DNA of 63,583 nt from contig NZ_BBJR01000049.1 of assembly GCF_000739875.1 (NCBI RefSeq), forward strand, positions 1-63,583. Reading direction: 5' to 3'. Every line of letters starts with the position of its first letter. The first letter of the stretch is position 1. Below the pieces are notes generated by a model that made no database searches, had not been told where the DNA came from, and worked only from the letters and a program-made list of their open reading frames with translations. Of the stretch, positions 23,811 to 33,653 are shown piece by piece. Origin of the DNA: Comamonas aquatica NBRC 14918 (lineage in GTDB: Bacteria; Pseudomonadota; Gammaproteobacteria; Burkholderiales; Burkholderiaceae_C). Made by a program: the position numbers and the translations under genes.

Positions 23811-23826
23811 GATTTGATTGCCCACC

Positions 23827-24933
23827 ATGAAGCGCCCATTCAATTTCTCTGCCGGTCCCGCCGCCATCCCTGAAGAAGTCCTGCAGCAAGCTGCCGACGA
23901 GATGCTCAACTGGGGCGGCTCGGGCATGGGCGTGATGGAGATGAGCCACCGCGGCAAGGAATTCATCAGCATCTACGAGCGCGCCGAGGCCGACCTGCGC
24001 ACGCTGCTGGCCGTGCCCGCCCACTTCCACATCCTGTTCATGCAGGGCGGCGGCCTGGCCGAGAACGCCATCGTGCCGCTGAACCTGTCCAAGGGCGGCA
24101 CAGTGGACTTCGTGGTCACCGGCAGCTGGAGCCAGAAGTCCTTCAAGGAAGCCGGCAAGTACGCCCGCCAGCACCTGGCCGCCAGCGGCGAGGCCAGCGG
24201 CTTCACCAGCGTGCCCGACGCGGCCAGCTGGCAGCTGTCCCAAGACGCCGCCTACGTGCACCTGTGCAGCAACGAGACCATCCACGGCGTGGAGTTTCAG
24301 CAGCTGCCCGACCTGCAGGCCCTGGGCTGCGATGCACCGCTGGTGATCGATTTTTCGTCCAACGTCGCCTCGCGCCCGCTGGACTGGAGCCGCGTCGGCC
24401 TGGCCTTCGGCGGTGCGCAGAAGAACATCGGCCCCGCCGGACTGACCATCGTCATCGTGCGCGATGACCTGCTGGGCCAGGCGCTGGACATCTGCCCCTC
24501 GGCCTTCAACTACAAGACCGTGGCCGACAACCAGTCCATGTTCAACACGCCCCCGACCTGGGGCATCTACATGGCGGGCCTCACCTTCCAGTGGCTGCTG
24601 CGCCAGACCGAGGGCGACCTGCACGGCGTGGACGCCATGGAAGCGCGCAACCGCGCCAAGGCCGAACTGTTCTACCAGTACCTGGACAACTCGCAGCTGT
24701 ACCTGAACAAGGTGGATGCCGCCTACCGCTCGCGCATGAACATCCCCTTCTTCCTGCGCGACGAAAGCCGCAACGACGCCTTCCTGGCCGGCGCCAAGGC
24801 CGCCGGCCTGCTGCAGCTCAAGGGCCACAAGTCCGTGGGCGGCATGCGTGCCAGCCTGTACAACGCCATGCCGCTGGCGGGCGTGCAGGCCCTAGTGGCC
24901 TACATGCAGGAATTCGAGCGCACCAGCGCCTGA
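23827..24933 (+). CDS. serC: Phosphoserine aminotransferase
   Basis: From ATG 23827 ([18 protein letters not shown]) the protein has 368 residues, the family length. It is a class V PLP enzyme converting 3-phosphohydroxypyruvate and glutamate to phosphoserine, and also acts in pyridoxal-phosphate synthesis. The PLP-binding Lys is in [13 protein letters not shown] and the cofactor-contacting Asp in [11 protein letters not shown] is preferred over an upstream in-frame TTG. It opens the serC-pheA-tyrA-aroA::cmk series, a common linkage in proteobacteria. Confidence 0.96.
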   Translation: MKRPFNFSAGPAAIPEEVLQQAADEMLNWGGSGMGVMEMSHRGKEFISIYERAEADLRTLLAVPAHFHILFMQGGGLAENAIVPLNLSKGGTVDFVVTGSWSQKSFKEAGKYARQHLAASGEASGFTSVPDAASWQLSQDAAYVHLCSNETIHGVEFQQLPDLQALGCDAPLVIDFSSNVASRPLDWSRVGLAFGGAQKNIGPAGLTIVIVRDDLLGQALDICPSAFNYKTVADNQSMFNTPPTWGIYMAGLTFQWLLRQTEGDLHGVDAMEARNRAKAELFYQYLDNSQLYLNKVDAAYRSRMNIPFFLRDESRNDAFLAGAKAAGLLQLKGHKSVGGMRASLYNAMPLAGVQALVAYMQEFERTSA

Positions 24934-24973
24934 GCCTGCCCCGGCGCCCCTCGCACGGGACATACATAAAAAT

Positions 24974-25051
24974 GAGCTGTCAGCGCTTGATGGTTCAAGG
25001 TTTCAGAGACTTTTCCACCTGAACCGCTTGAAACACGTGCGCAGACAGCTC
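24974..25051. repeat. Nested-palindrome intergenic element, serC-pheA copy
   Basis: GAGCTGTC (24974-24981) plus GCGC faces GCGC plus GACAGCTC (25044-25051). The interior holds further complementary blocks (GGTTCA/TGAACC, TTTCA/TGAAA). Elements of the same outline lie at 32922 and 57042. It would form a long stem in the serC-pheA message. Confidence 0.6.
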
Positions 25052-25068
25052 TGAATTTTGAGGATGCC

Positions 25069-26169
25069 ATGAGCACAGAACCGCAAGCCAGCCCCGAGCT
25101 GCTGAAGCTGCGCAACGAAATCGACAGCCTGGACCGCCAGCTGCTGAGCCTGGTGAACCAGCGCGCCCATGTGGCCGAGCAGGTCGGCGAGCTGAAGAAG
25201 CAGGAAGGCACGGCCTTCTTCCGCCCCGACCGCGTGGCCCAGGTCATCGAGAAGATCAAAAGCAACAACCCCGGCCCGCTCAAGGGTGCGCACGTGGCCG
25301 CCATCTGGCGCGAGATCATGTCCGCCTGCCTGGCGCTCGAATCGCCCCAGCGCGTGGCCGTGCTCGGCCCGGAAGGCACCTTCACCGAGGAAGCCGCCGT
25401 GCAGTACTTCGGCGGTGCCGCCGACTTCCTGTACTGCAACACCTTTGAGGAAGTCTTCCACGCCACGGCCGCCGGCAGCGCCCAGTACGGCGTGGTCGGC
25501 GTCGAGAACTCCACCGAGGGCGTGGTCAACCGCACGCTGGACATGTTCCGCAACACGCCCTGCCACATCGTGGGCGAGGTCAGCCTGCTGATCCGCCACC
25601 ACCTGCTGCGCAGCACGAATGCGCTGGAAGGCATCGAGGTCGTGGCCGCCCACCCCCAGGCCCTGGCGCAATGCCACGCCTGGCTGTCCAAGCACCTGCC
25701 GCACGCCGAGCGCCGCCCGGTCGAGAGCAACGCCGAGGGCGCGCGCCTGGCGGCCCTGCACCCCACCTGGGCCGGCATCAGCAGCGAGCGCGCCGCCCAG
25801 CAGTTCGGCCTGCACATCGTCAGCCACGCCATCCAGGACGATGCCTACAACCGCACGCGCTTTGCCATCATCTGCCTGCCGCACACCCTGGCCACACCGG
25901 CGCCCACGGGCAAGGACTGCACCAGCCTGGTCATCTCCGTGCCCAACCGCCCCGGTGCCGTGCACGACCTGCTAGTGCCGCTGAAGAAGCACGGCGTGTC
26001 CATGACGCGCTTTGAGTCGCGCCCGGCCCGCACCGGCCAGTGGGAGTATTACTTCTACATCGACCTGGAGGGCCACCCCGCCCAGCCCCACGTGGCCCAG
26101 GCCCTGCAAGAGCTGCAAGCGCTGTCCGCCTTCTACAAGGTACTGGGGACCTACCCCGTGCCGGCGTGA
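25069..26169 (+). CDS. pheA: Chorismate mutase / prephenate dehydratase
   Basis: This 366-residue bifunctional enzyme has an AroQ chorismate mutase domain (about 8-90, LLKLRNEIDSLDRQLLSLVN), a prephenate dehydratase domain (about 93-275) with the TRF motif in YNRTRFAIICL, and an ACT regulatory domain (about 285-366) with the ESRP motif in RFESRPARTG. It makes phenylpyruvate from chorismate, with feedback by phenylalanine expected through the ACT domain. It is followed by tyrA after 9 bp. Confidence 0.96.
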   Translation: MSTEPQASPELLKLRNEIDSLDRQLLSLVNQRAHVAEQVGELKKQEGTAFFRPDRVAQVIEKIKSNNPGPLKGAHVAAIWREIMSACLALESPQRVAVLGPEGTFTEEAAVQYFGGAADFLYCNTFEEVFHATAAGSAQYGVVGVENSTEGVVNRTLDMFRNTPCHIVGEVSLLIRHHLLRSTNALEGIEVVAAHPQALAQCHAWLSKHLPHAERRPVESNAEGARLAALHPTWAGISSERAAQQFGLHIVSHAIQDDAYNRTRFAIICLPHTLATPAPTGKDCTSLVISVPNRPGAVHDLLVPLKKHGVSMTRFESRPARTGQWEYYFYIDLEGHPAQPHVAQALQELQALSAFYKVLGTYPVPA

Positions 26170-26178
26170 GGAGGCTGC

Positions 26179-27066
26179 ATGTTTGAACAGTTAGGCCTGA
26201 TCGGCTGCGGCCTGATGGGCGGCTCCTTCGCCCTGGCGCTGAAGAAAGCCGGCCTGGTCCAGCGCGTGGTGGGCTACAGCAAGTCCCCCACCACCACGGC
26301 CCGCGCCCTGCAGATGGGCGTGATCGATGTCGAGGCGCCCTCCGCCCTGCTGGCCGCCGCCGGCGCCGACCTGGTGCTGCTGGCCGTACCCGTGGGGGCG
26401 ACCGAGGCCACGCTCAAGTCCATCAAGCACCTGGTCACGCCCGAGATGCTGATCATGGACGTCGGCTCCACCAAAGCCGACGTGGTGCAGGCCGCGCGCA
26501 ACGCGCTGGGCAGCCAGATTGCCAGCTTTGTGCCCGCCCACCCCAACACCGGCAAGGAAGTGGCCGGCGTGGAGCACGCCGACGCCGAGCTATACCGCGG
26601 CGCCAAGGTCATCCTGACCCCCACCGAGCGCACACTGACCAGCCACCTGCACAAGGCCGAAGCCCTGTGGCAGGCCCTGGGCTGCGACGTGCGCAGCATG
26701 TCGCCCGAGACGCACGACGCCGCCTTCGCCACCGTCAGCCACCTGCCCCACATGCTGGCCTTTGCAATGATGCACAGCGTCATCGGCCAGCCCCAGGCCG
26801 ATGCCTTCCTGAGCGTCGCCGGCCCCGGTTTTCGCGACTTCACGCGCATCGCCGCCGGCGATCCGGCCATGTGGCGCGACATCCTGCTGGCAAACAAGGA
26901 CGAGGTGCTGGCTCAGGCCCAGCATTTCCAGCGCGCCCTGCAGGCCTTCGAGCAGGCGCTGCACACGGGCGACGCCCAGGCCCTGGAGGCCATGATCACC
27001 CTGGCCAGCACCGCGCGGGCGCAATGCCGTTTCCTTCCGCCTGCTGCCACCACGCCCACGGCCTGA
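26179..27066 (+). CDS. tyrA: Prephenate dehydrogenase
   Basis: The 295-residue protein has an N-terminal NAD(P)-binding Rossmann fold with GLIGCGLMGGSFA (about 6-18) and a C-terminal helical domain. The active-site His is in SPETHDAAFATVSHLPHML, and FVPAHPNTGKE is the family's conserved loop. It oxidises and decarboxylates prephenate or arogenate on the way to tyrosine. It lies between pheA and aroA in one transcription unit (gaps of 9 and 17 bp). Confidence 0.95.
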   Translation: MFEQLGLIGCGLMGGSFALALKKAGLVQRVVGYSKSPTTTARALQMGVIDVEAPSALLAAAGADLVLLAVPVGATEATLKSIKHLVTPEMLIMDVGSTKADVVQAARNALGSQIASFVPAHPNTGKEVAGVEHADAELYRGAKVILTPTERTLTSHLHKAEALWQALGCDVRSMSPETHDAAFATVSHLPHMLAFAMMHSVIGQPQADAFLSVAGPGFRDFTRIAAGDPAMWRDILLANKDEVLAQAQHFQRALQAFEQALHTGDAQALEAMITLASTARAQCRFLPPAATTPTA

Positions 27067-27083
27067 ACCTTTGAATTTCACGC

Positions 27084-29117
27084 ATGTACCAGACCGCCTT
27101 TCTTGACCTGCCCCACCTGGCCACCGCCAGCGGCAGCGTGCAACTGCCCGGCTCCAAAAGCATTTCCAACCGCGTGCTGCTGCTGGCCGCCCTGAGTTCC
27201 GGCACCACCACCATCCACGACCTGCTGGACTCGGACGACACCCGCGTCATGCTGGCCGCGCTGCGCGAGCTGGGCTGCCAGGTCACGCCCGCCCAGGTCA
27301 CCCCGGGCCAGCCGGTGCAGATCACCGGCATCGACGGCGCCCTGCCCAACAATGCGCGCGCGCAGCTGTTCCTGGGCAATGCCGGCACCGCCATGCGCCC
27401 GCTGACGGCGGCCCTGGCCGTGCTGGGTGGCCACTTCGAGATGACCGGCGTGCCGCGCATGTACGAGCGCCCCATCGGCGATCTGGTCGACGCCCTGCGC
27501 CAGTTGGGCTGCCACATCGACTACCTGGGCAACCCCGGCTATCCGCCCCTGCGCATCGGCCAGCCCAACTTCAGCCAGCTGGGCGATGCCCCCATCGCCG
27601 TGCGTGGCGATGTCTCCAGCCAGTTCCTGACCGCGCTGCTGATGGCCCTGCCCCTGCTGGCCAGCGACAGCGACATCTGCATCGAGGTGGTGGGCGAACT
27701 GATCTCCAAGCCCTACATCCACATCACGCTGGAGCTGCTGGCGCGCTTTGGTATCACCGTGCGCAACGAGGGCTGGCAGCGCTTCGTGATTCCAGCCGGC
27801 AGCCGCTACCAGTCGCCCGGCGACATCCACGTCGAGGCCGACGCCTCCTCCGCCAGCTATTTCATAGCACTCGGCGCCATCGCCACGGGCGCTGGCGGCC
27901 AAAATGGCATCCAAGTGCTGGGCGTGGGCCAGGACTCCATCCAGGGCGACATCCGCTTTGTCGAAGCCGCCCAGGCCATGGGCGCCCAGGTGACCAGCGG
28001 CCCCAACTGGCTGCACATCACGCGCGGCGCCTGGCCCCTGAAGGCCATCGACCTGGACTGCAACCACATCCCCGACGCGGCCATGACCCTGGCCAGCATG
28101 GCCCTGTACGCCGACAGCACCACCACGCTGCGCAACATCGCCAGCTGGCGCGTGAAGGAGACCGACCGCATCGCCGCCATGGCCACCGAGCTGCGCAAGC
28201 TGGGCGCCACGGTGGAGGAAGGCGCGAACTTCCTCCGCATCACCCCCCCTGCCACGGCGGCCGACTGGCGTGCCGCCAGCATCCACACCTACGACGACCA
28301 CCGCGTGGCCATGTGCTTCTCGCTGGCGGCCTTCAACCCCGCCGGCCTGCCGGTGCGCATCGAAGACCCCAAGTGCGTGGCCAAGACCTTCCCGGACTAT
28401 TTCGAGGCCTTCTTCGGCGTGGCCCAGGCCTCGCGCCCCACCCCTGTGATCTGTATCGACGGCCCCACGGCCTCGGGCAAGGGCACCATCGCCGGCCTGG
28501 TGGCCGAACGCCTGGGCTTTGCGCTGCTGGACTCGGGCGCCCTCTACCGCATCACCGGCCTGGCCGCCTCGCGCGCCGGCATCGCGCTGACCGAAGACAA
28601 CGCCCCGGCGATCGCCGACCTGATCCGCCGCTCCCACATCGGCTTCACGCCCGATCAGCGCGTGCTGCTGGACGGCGAGGACATCTCACTGGCCATCCGC
28701 ACCGAGGACGCCAGCATGAACGCCTCGCGCGTGGCCGTCTTCCCCGCCGTGCGCGAGGCCCTGCTGCAGGTGCAGCGCGATTTCCGGCGGCTGCCCGGCC
28801 TGGTCGGCGATGGCCGCGACATGGGCACCGTGATCTTCCCTGACGCCCCGCTGAAGGTCTACCTGACGGCCACCGCCGAGTGCCGTGCCGAACGCCGCTA
28901 CAAGCAATTGATTTCCAAAGGGCTTTCTGCTAACATGGCAGACCTTTTGGCGGACCTTCAGGCCCGCGATGCCCGCGACATGAATCGCGCTGCAGCGCCC
29001 TTGAAACCCGCAGAAGACGCCCTTCACCTGGACAACTCCGAAGGCACGATTGAGCAAGCCGTGCAGCAGATCTTGACCTGGTGGGAGCAGCGCCAGCCTT
29101 TTGCGCCCCGCGCTTGA
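27084..29117 (+). CDS. aroA-cmk: EPSP synthase fused to cytidylate kinase
   Basis: This single 677-residue frame joins two enzymes. Residues 1 to about 445 are EPSP synthase, with [17 protein letters not shown], the [11 protein letters not shown] motif, KETDR and the DDHRVAM segment. Residues about 453-677 are CMP kinase, with P-loop [19 protein letters not shown] and the GRDMGT motif. The join is a short linker (VAQASRPT). No stop or restart lies between the domains. Similar bifunctional proteins are known in Comamonadaceae. At residues about 260-276 the sequence carries an ATAGC-type palindrome that makes AroA a few residues longer. Confidence 0.95.
   Translation: MYQTAFLDLPHLATASGSVQLPGSKSISNRVLLLAALSSGTTTIHDLLDSDDTRVMLAALRELGCQVTPAQVTPGQPVQITGIDGALPNNARAQLFLGNAGTAMRPLTAALAVLGGHFEMTGVPRMYERPIGDLVDALRQLGCHIDYLGNPGYPPLRIGQPNFSQLGDAPIAVRGDVSSQFLTALLMALPLLASDSDICIEVVGELISKPYIHITLELLARFGITVRNEGWQRFVIPAGSRYQSPGDIHVEADASSASYFIALGAIATGAGGQNGIQVLGVGQDSIQGDIRFVEAAQAMGAQVTSGPNWLHITRGAWPLKAIDLDCNHIPDAAMTLASMALYADSTTTLRNIASWRVKETDRIAAMATELRKLGATVEEGANFLRITPPATAADWRAASIHTYDDHRVAMCFSLAAFNPAGLPVRIEDPKCVAKTFPDYFEAFFGVAQASRPTPVICIDGPTASGKGTIAGLVAERLGFALLDSGALYRITGLAASRAGIALTEDNAPAIADLIRRSHIGFTPDQRVLLDGEDISLAIRTEDASMNASRVAVFPAVREALLQVQRDFRRLPGLVGDGRDMGTVIFPDAPLKVYLTATAECRAERRYKQLISKGLSANMADLLADLQARDARDMNRAAAPLKPAEDALHLDNSEGTIEQAVQQILTWWEQRQPFAPRA
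27861..27909. repeat. ATAGC...GCGC palindrome inside the aroA coding region
   Basis: ATAGCACTCGGCGCC followed by ACGGGCGCTGGCGGCC and AAAATGG matches the layout of the intergenic copies. It is read in frame as [18 protein letters not shown]. Confidence 0.4.
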
Positions 29118-29277
29118 GACTGGCACCCGGCCCGCACACCACATTCGCGCCGTTGACGCACTGGTGATGCGGTTTGCAACCCTTTAACCCCGCAGGTTTT
29201 GCCTGCACCTCCGCCTACAGCCTTAAAAACGCGCAGCAATGGTGCTGCCGGAAATCTGTAAGCGGGTAAGGATCTAC

Positions 29278-30960
29278 ATGTCTGAATCTTTTGCCGCCCT
29301 TTTCGAAGAATCGTTGCAACGCACTGAAATGCGTCCCGGCGAAGTCATTACCGCTGAAGTCGTGCGCGTTGAGCACAACTTCGTGGTGGTGAACGCTGGC
29401 CTGAAGTCGGAAGCCTATGTGCCAATCGACGAGTTCAAGAACGACCAGGGCGAAATCGAAGTCCAAGTGGGTGACTTCGTGTCCGTGGCCATCGGCTCGA
29501 TCGAAAACGGCTATGGTGACACCATCCTGTCGCGCGACACCGCCAAGCGTCTGGCCTCCTGGCTGTCGCTGGAAAAGGCGCTGGAATCCGGCGAATTCGT
29601 GACCGGCACCACCTCCGGCAAGGTCAAGGGCGGCCTGACCGTTCTGGTCAACGGCATCCGCGCATTCCTGCCCGGTTCGCTGATCGACACACGTCCCGTC
29701 AAGGATCTGACTCCTTACGAGAACAAGACCATGGAATTCAAGGTCATCAAGCTGGACCGCAAGCGCAACAACGTTGTGCTCTCGCGTCGCGCTGTGGTGG
29801 AAGCCTCCATGGGCGAAGAGCGCGCCAAGCTGATGGAAACTCTGAAGGAAGGCGCCATCGTGCAAGGCGTGGTCAAGAACATCACCGAATACGGTGCGTT
29901 CGTGGACCTGGGCGGCATCGACGGCCTGCTGCACATCACCGACATGGCATGGCGCCGCGTGCGTCACCCTTCCGAAGTGGTGACCGCTGGCCAGGAAATC
30001 ACTGCCAAGATCCTGAAGTTCGACACCGAGAAGAACCGCGTGTCCTTGGGTCTGAAGCAAATGGGCGACGACCCATGGATGGGTGTGGCTCGCCGCTATC
30101 CTTCCAACACCCGCCTGTTCGGCAAGGTCACGAACATTGCCGACTACGGCGCATTCGTGGAACTGGAACCCGGCATCGAAGGCCTGGTGCACGTTTCCGA
30201 AATGGACTGGACCAACAAGAACATCGCTCCTTCCAAGCTGGTTTCGCTGGGTGACGAAGTGGAAGTGATGGTTCTGGAAATCGACGAAGACAAGCGTCGC
30301 ATCTCCCTGGGCATGAAGCAATGCAAGGCCAACCCTTGGCAAGAATTTGCTCAGAACACCAAGCGCGGCGACCGCGTGAAGGGCCCCATCAAGTCCATCA
30401 CCGACTTCGGCGTGTTCGTGGGTCTGGCGGCCGGTATCGACGGCCTGGTGCACCTGTCTGACCTGTCTTGGAACGAAACCGGCGAAGCCGCCGTGCGTAA
30501 CTACAAGAAGGGCCAGGAAGTCGAAGCCATCGTGTTGGGCGTGGACGTCGAGCGCGAGCGCATCTCCCTGGGCATCAAGCAGCTGGACAGCGACCCCTTC
30601 ACCACGTTCGCTACCGTGAACGACAAGGGCCAGATCGTGACCGGCAAGGTCAAGACCGTGGACCAGCGTGGCGCTGAAATCGATCTGGGCGACGACATCG
30701 TGGGTTACCTGCGCGTGTCCGAACTGTCCCGCGATCGCGTGGAAGATGCCCGTTCCGTGCTGAAGGAAGGCGACGAAGTGACCGCCGTGGTGATCAACGT
30801 GGATCGCAAGACCCGCAACATCCAGCTGTCCATCAAGCAAAAGGACATGGCTGAGCAGCAAGAAGCCATGGCTTCCCTGTCGGCCCAGTCCTCCAAGGAA
30901 AATGCCGGCACCACCAGCCTGGGCGCCCTGCTGCGCGCCAAGCTGGACGCTGACAAGTAA
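29278..30960 (+). CDS. rpsA: 30S ribosomal protein S1
   Basis: From [14 protein letters not shown] (AAGGA upstream) the protein has 560 residues and six S1 RNA-binding repeats, at about 20-87, 105-170, 190-260, 277-347, 364-434 and 451-520. Repeats 3-5 show the full GAFVDL, GAFVEL and GVFVGL strand motif. S1 recruits mRNA to the 30S subunit. It follows cmk and precedes ihfB, the conserved cmk-rpsA-ihfB order. The upstream in-frame ATG at 29239 lies in the leader and is not favoured. Confidence 0.97.
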   Translation: MSESFAALFEESLQRTEMRPGEVITAEVVRVEHNFVVVNAGLKSEAYVPIDEFKNDQGEIEVQVGDFVSVAIGSIENGYGDTILSRDTAKRLASWLSLEKALESGEFVTGTTSGKVKGGLTVLVNGIRAFLPGSLIDTRPVKDLTPYENKTMEFKVIKLDRKRNNVVLSRRAVVEASMGEERAKLMETLKEGAIVQGVVKNITEYGAFVDLGGIDGLLHITDMAWRRVRHPSEVVTAGQEITAKILKFDTEKNRVSLGLKQMGDDPWMGVARRYPSNTRLFGKVTNIADYGAFVELEPGIEGLVHVSEMDWTNKNIAPSKLVSLGDEVEVMVLEIDEDKRRISLGMKQCKANPWQEFAQNTKRGDRVKGPIKSITDFGVFVGLAAGIDGLVHLSDLSWNETGEAAVRNYKKGQEVEAIVLGVDVERERISLGIKQLDSDPFTTFATVNDKGQIVTGKVKTVDQRGAEIDLGDDIVGYLRVSELSRDRVEDARSVLKEGDEVTAVVINVDRKTRNIQLSIKQKDMAEQQEAMASLSAQSSKENAGTTSLGALLRAKLDADK

Positions 30961-30993
30961 AGTCTGCACCTGATTCACAGGTAGCAAGACCCC

Positions 30994-31024
30994 GGCGGGC
31001 GCTGTCACGGCGCCCGCCGTCTTT
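30994..31024 (+). terminator. rpsA terminator
   Basis: GGCGGGCGC pairs with GCGCCCGCC, followed by GTCTTTT. It sits between rpsA and ihfB and may be partial, as these genes are often co-transcribed. Confidence 0.7.
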
Positions 31025-31052
31025 TCCAGGTACTGCTTGGGATAATTGCTTC

Positions 31053-31364
31053 ATGACCCGATCTGACTTAGTTGAAGAGCTGGCCGCACGTTTTGCCCAA
31101 CTCACACAGCGCGATGCCGAGCACGCCGTCAAAACCATCCAAGATGCCGTGAGCGATGCCCTGGTGCATGGCCAACGCATCGAGATCCGTGGCTTTGGCA
31201 GCTTCTCCGTGTCTCGCCGCCCTGCGCGCATTGGCCGCAATCCCCGCAGCGGTGAATCGGTCCACATCCCCGAAAAGCGGGTGCCGCATTTCAAACCCGG
31301 CAAGGCCTTGCGCGAAGCCGTGGACTTCCAGGGCACACCTGCCACCACCCCGACCGCAGACTGA
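31053..31364 (+). CDS. ihfB: Integration host factor beta subunit
   Basis: The 103-residue HU/IHF-family protein starts [14 protein letters not shown]. The DNA-intercalating arm contains [14 protein letters not shown], with the Pro that kinks DNA. Downstream of rpsA is the canonical place for ihfB, which favours IHF-beta over HU. It bends DNA with IHF-alpha, including at phage attachment sites such as the one in this window. Confidence 0.94.
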   Translation: MTRSDLVEELAARFAQLTQRDAEHAVKTIQDAVSDALVHGQRIEIRGFGSFSVSRRPARIGRNPRSGESVHIPEKRVPHFKPGKALREAVDFQGTPATTPTAD

Positions 31365-31445
31365 CGTCCTGCGCGCGACATCCCCACCAATTGCCCGCCT
31401 GCCGCCCTGTGCGCCTAAAATCCAGGGCAACAAGGAAGGGCTCGC

Positions 31446-31751
31446 ATGAAATACCTGCTGTGGCTGCTCAAGGCGGCCATTTTTTTCACCCTGTTCGCCT
31501 TCGCGCTCAACAACCAGCAAACCGCCACCGTGCACTTTTTCTTTGGCACGCAGTGGCAGGCACCGCTGGTACTGGTGGTGCTGGCGGCCTTTGTCGGCGG
31601 ATTGATCGCCGGCGTGTTGGTGATGGTGCCGCGTTGGTGGAAACAGCGCAGCACGGCCGCCAAGCTCAGCCAGACCGCGACCGAACCCGAAACGCAGGCC
31701 GCAGCGCCCGCCCCCGCCGAACCACTCCCCCCGACGATCCATGGAATTTGA
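31446..31751 (+). CDS. lapA: LapA domain inner-membrane protein
   Basis: This 101-residue protein has two membrane segments (about 3-22 and 38-62) and a Pro/Ala-rich cytoplasmic tail. FALNNQQTATVHFFFG between them is the LapA (YciS) signature. LapA acts with LapB in controlling LPS synthesis. Its end overlaps lapB by 11 bp. Confidence 0.88.
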   Translation: MKYLLWLLKAAIFFTLFAFALNNQQTATVHFFFGTQWQAPLVLVVLAAFVGGLIAGVLVMVPRWWKQRSTAAKLSQTATEPETQAAAPAPAEPLPPTIHGI

Positions 31752-32898
31752 CCTCAGCTGGATTCTGCTTGGCCTGCCCGTGGCTTTCGCCCTCGGCTGG
31801 CTGGCCTCGCGCATGGATTTGCGCCAGGTGCGCCAGGACAACCGCCAGGCGCCGAAGGCTTATTTCAAAGGCCTGAACTTCCTGCTCAACGAGCAGCAGG
31901 ACAAGGCCATCGACGCCTTCATCGAAGCCGTGCAGAACGACCCCGAGACCGCGGACCTGCACTTCGCCCTGGGCAATCTGTTCCGTCGCCGCGGTGAATA
32001 CCACCGCGCCGTGCGCGTGCACGAACACCTGCTGTCGCGCGCCGACCTGGGCAAGGACGACCGCGAACGCGCCCAGCACGGCCTGGCCCAGGACTTTCTG
32101 AAGGCGGGCCTGCTGGACCGCGCCGAAGAAGCGCTGCGCCGCCTGGAAGGCACGGCCTACGAGGCCGAAGCCCGCCTGGCCCTGCTGGCCATCTACGAAC
32201 GCTCGCGCGACTGGGTGCAGGCGGCCGAGATCGCGCGCCGCATGCAGGCCGCCAACCAGGGCGACTTCAGCGGCCGCCTGGCGCACTACCTGTGCGAACA
32301 GGCGACCGAGCAGGCCAGCCACGCCCAGCTGGACACCGCCAGCCAGCTGCTGCACGAGGCCGTGCGCACGGCCCCGCAGACCCCACGCCCACGCATCGAG
32401 TTGGCACGCATCCAGCACCGCCTGAGCCAGTCGCACGACGCCTGGAAGACGCTGGAGGAACTGGCCCAGACCACGCCCCAGGGCCTGCCGCTGGCCGTGC
32501 CGTTGATGCTGGAGGTGGCGGCCGCCACGGGCCAGCAGGCCGCGGCGGCGCAACTGCTGCGCGCGCGCTACGCCCAATCGCCCTCGCTGGATCTGCTGGA
32601 TGCCCTGGTGGCGCTGAACACCACGCCCACCGAAGGCCAGGGCGATCGCCGCGATTGGTACGTGCACCACCTGGGCCTGGAGCCCTCGCTGGTCGCAGCC
32701 ACCAAATGGCTGGCCGGTGAACCCCTGACGCACGAAGAGCACCACCCCGCCGTGCAAAAGGCGCTGGAGCACGCCAGCAAGCCCCTGAGCCGCTACCGCT
32801 GCGCCGCCTGCGGCTTCGAGGCACGCCAGCACTTCTGGCACTGCCCGGGCTGCCAGAGCTGGGACAGCTACCCCGCCCGCCGCGTCGAAGAGCTGTAA
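31741..32898 (+). CDS. lapB: LPS assembly protein LapB (YciM)
   Basis: The 385-residue protein has an N-terminal membrane anchor (about 5-22), about seven TPR-like repeats (40-340) and a C-terminal rubredoxin-like metal site: CAACG (about 353-357) and CPGCQ (about 368-372). LapB links FtsH to degradation of LpxC and so tunes LPS production. Residues KAYFKGLNFLLNEQQDKAIDAF form the first TPR. All four Cys are present. Confidence 0.93.
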   Translation: MEFDLSWILLGLPVAFALGWLASRMDLRQVRQDNRQAPKAYFKGLNFLLNEQQDKAIDAFIEAVQNDPETADLHFALGNLFRRRGEYHRAVRVHEHLLSRADLGKDDRERAQHGLAQDFLKAGLLDRAEEALRRLEGTAYEAEARLALLAIYERSRDWVQAAEIARRMQAANQGDFSGRLAHYLCEQATEQASHAQLDTASQLLHEAVRTAPQTPRPRIELARIQHRLSQSHDAWKTLEELAQTTPQGLPLAVPLMLEVAAATGQQAAAAQLLRARYAQSPSLDLLDALVALNTTPTEGQGDRRDWYVHHLGLEPSLVAATKWLAGEPLTHEEHHPAVQKALEHASKPLSRYRCAACGFEARQHFWHCPGCQSWDSYPARRVEEL

Positions 32899-32921
32899 GC
32901 CGTACCATCCTCCGGCAAGAA

Positions 32922-33013
32922 AAAGAGAGCTGTCCGCGCTGTTATCACGAGCATTTCAGATGCATAAGCATATGAAACCGTGAATTGACCAGTGCAGACA
33001 GCTCTCTTTTTTT
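32922..33013 (+). repeat. Nested-palindrome element acting as lapB terminator
   Basis: AAAGAGAGCTGTC faces GACAGCTCTCTTTTTTT. The interior holds a second hairpin, TTTCAGATGC with GCATATGAAA. It has the same outline as the elements at 24974 and 57042. The terminal T run makes it a likely terminator. Confidence 0.65.
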
Positions 33014-33051
33014 CAGCCTCCACACGCAGTGATTGTGCGTATGCTGCTGCC

Positions 33052-33555
33052 ATGGAACGCACCCCCACCCTGCTCATCGTCTACCACACGCACACCGGCG
33101 GCACCCGCCAGATGGCCGAAGCCGTGCGCCAGGGCGCGCAACAGGCACAGCCCGAAGTCGATGTGCGCCTGCTGCACGCCCGCGACGCCGGTCCGCAGGA
33201 TGTGCTGCAGGCCGACGGCTATGTCTTCGCCACCCCGGAGAACCTGGCGGCCATCAGTGGCCTGCTGAAGGATTTCTTCGACCGCAGCTATTACGCAGTC
33301 CTGGACCGCATTAATGGCCGTCCCTACGCCACCCTGGTCTGTGCGGGCAGCGACGGCAGCAACGCCGCCCGCCAGATCGCCCGCATTGCCACGGGCTGGC
33401 GCCTCAAGCCCGTGGCCGAGCCCCTGATCGTCTGCACCCACGCCCAGACACCCGAGGCGATTGCTACCCCCAAACAACTCAGTGCGGCCGCGCTGGAACC
33501 CTGCCAGGCCCTGGGCGCAGCCCTGGCCAGCGGCCTGTACCTGGGCATTTTCTAG
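33052..33555 (+). CDS. Flavodoxin/NAD(P)H:quinone oxidoreductase-like flavoprotein
   Basis: From MERTPTLLIVYHTHTGGTRQMAEAV the protein has 167 residues. The first strand and phosphate-binding loop (HTHTGGTRQ) and the segment YVFATPENLAAISGLLKDFFDRSYY are typical of flavodoxin-fold FMN reductases related to WrbA. A further FMN-contacting loop is VCAGSDGSNAARQ. It lies after the lapB terminator as an independent gene. The substrate cannot be given from sequence alone. Confidence 0.8.
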   Translation: MERTPTLLIVYHTHTGGTRQMAEAVRQGAQQAQPEVDVRLLHARDAGPQDVLQADGYVFATPENLAAISGLLKDFFDRSYYAVLDRINGRPYATLVCAGSDGSNAARQIARIATGWRLKPVAEPLIVCTHAQTPEAIATPKQLSAAALEPCQALGAALASGLYLGIF

Positions 33556-33653
33556 CCCATCTCCACCCCATCCCCAGGCCATCGACCGCACGATGGCCCA
33601 CAGCGCCAGCCACTGGGCGCCACGCCCGCCGCGCTGGTGCATAGTCACACCCC

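Noticed and set aside
23818-23826. TTG start three codons upstream for serC
   Set aside because: The ATG at 23827 gives the normal SerC N-terminus (xxFNFSxGPA); the TTG adds MPT without support.
30961-31052. A riboswitch or leader peptide before ihfB
   Set aside because: The only structure is a simple GC hairpin with a short T-rich tail, sufficiently explained as the rpsA terminator.
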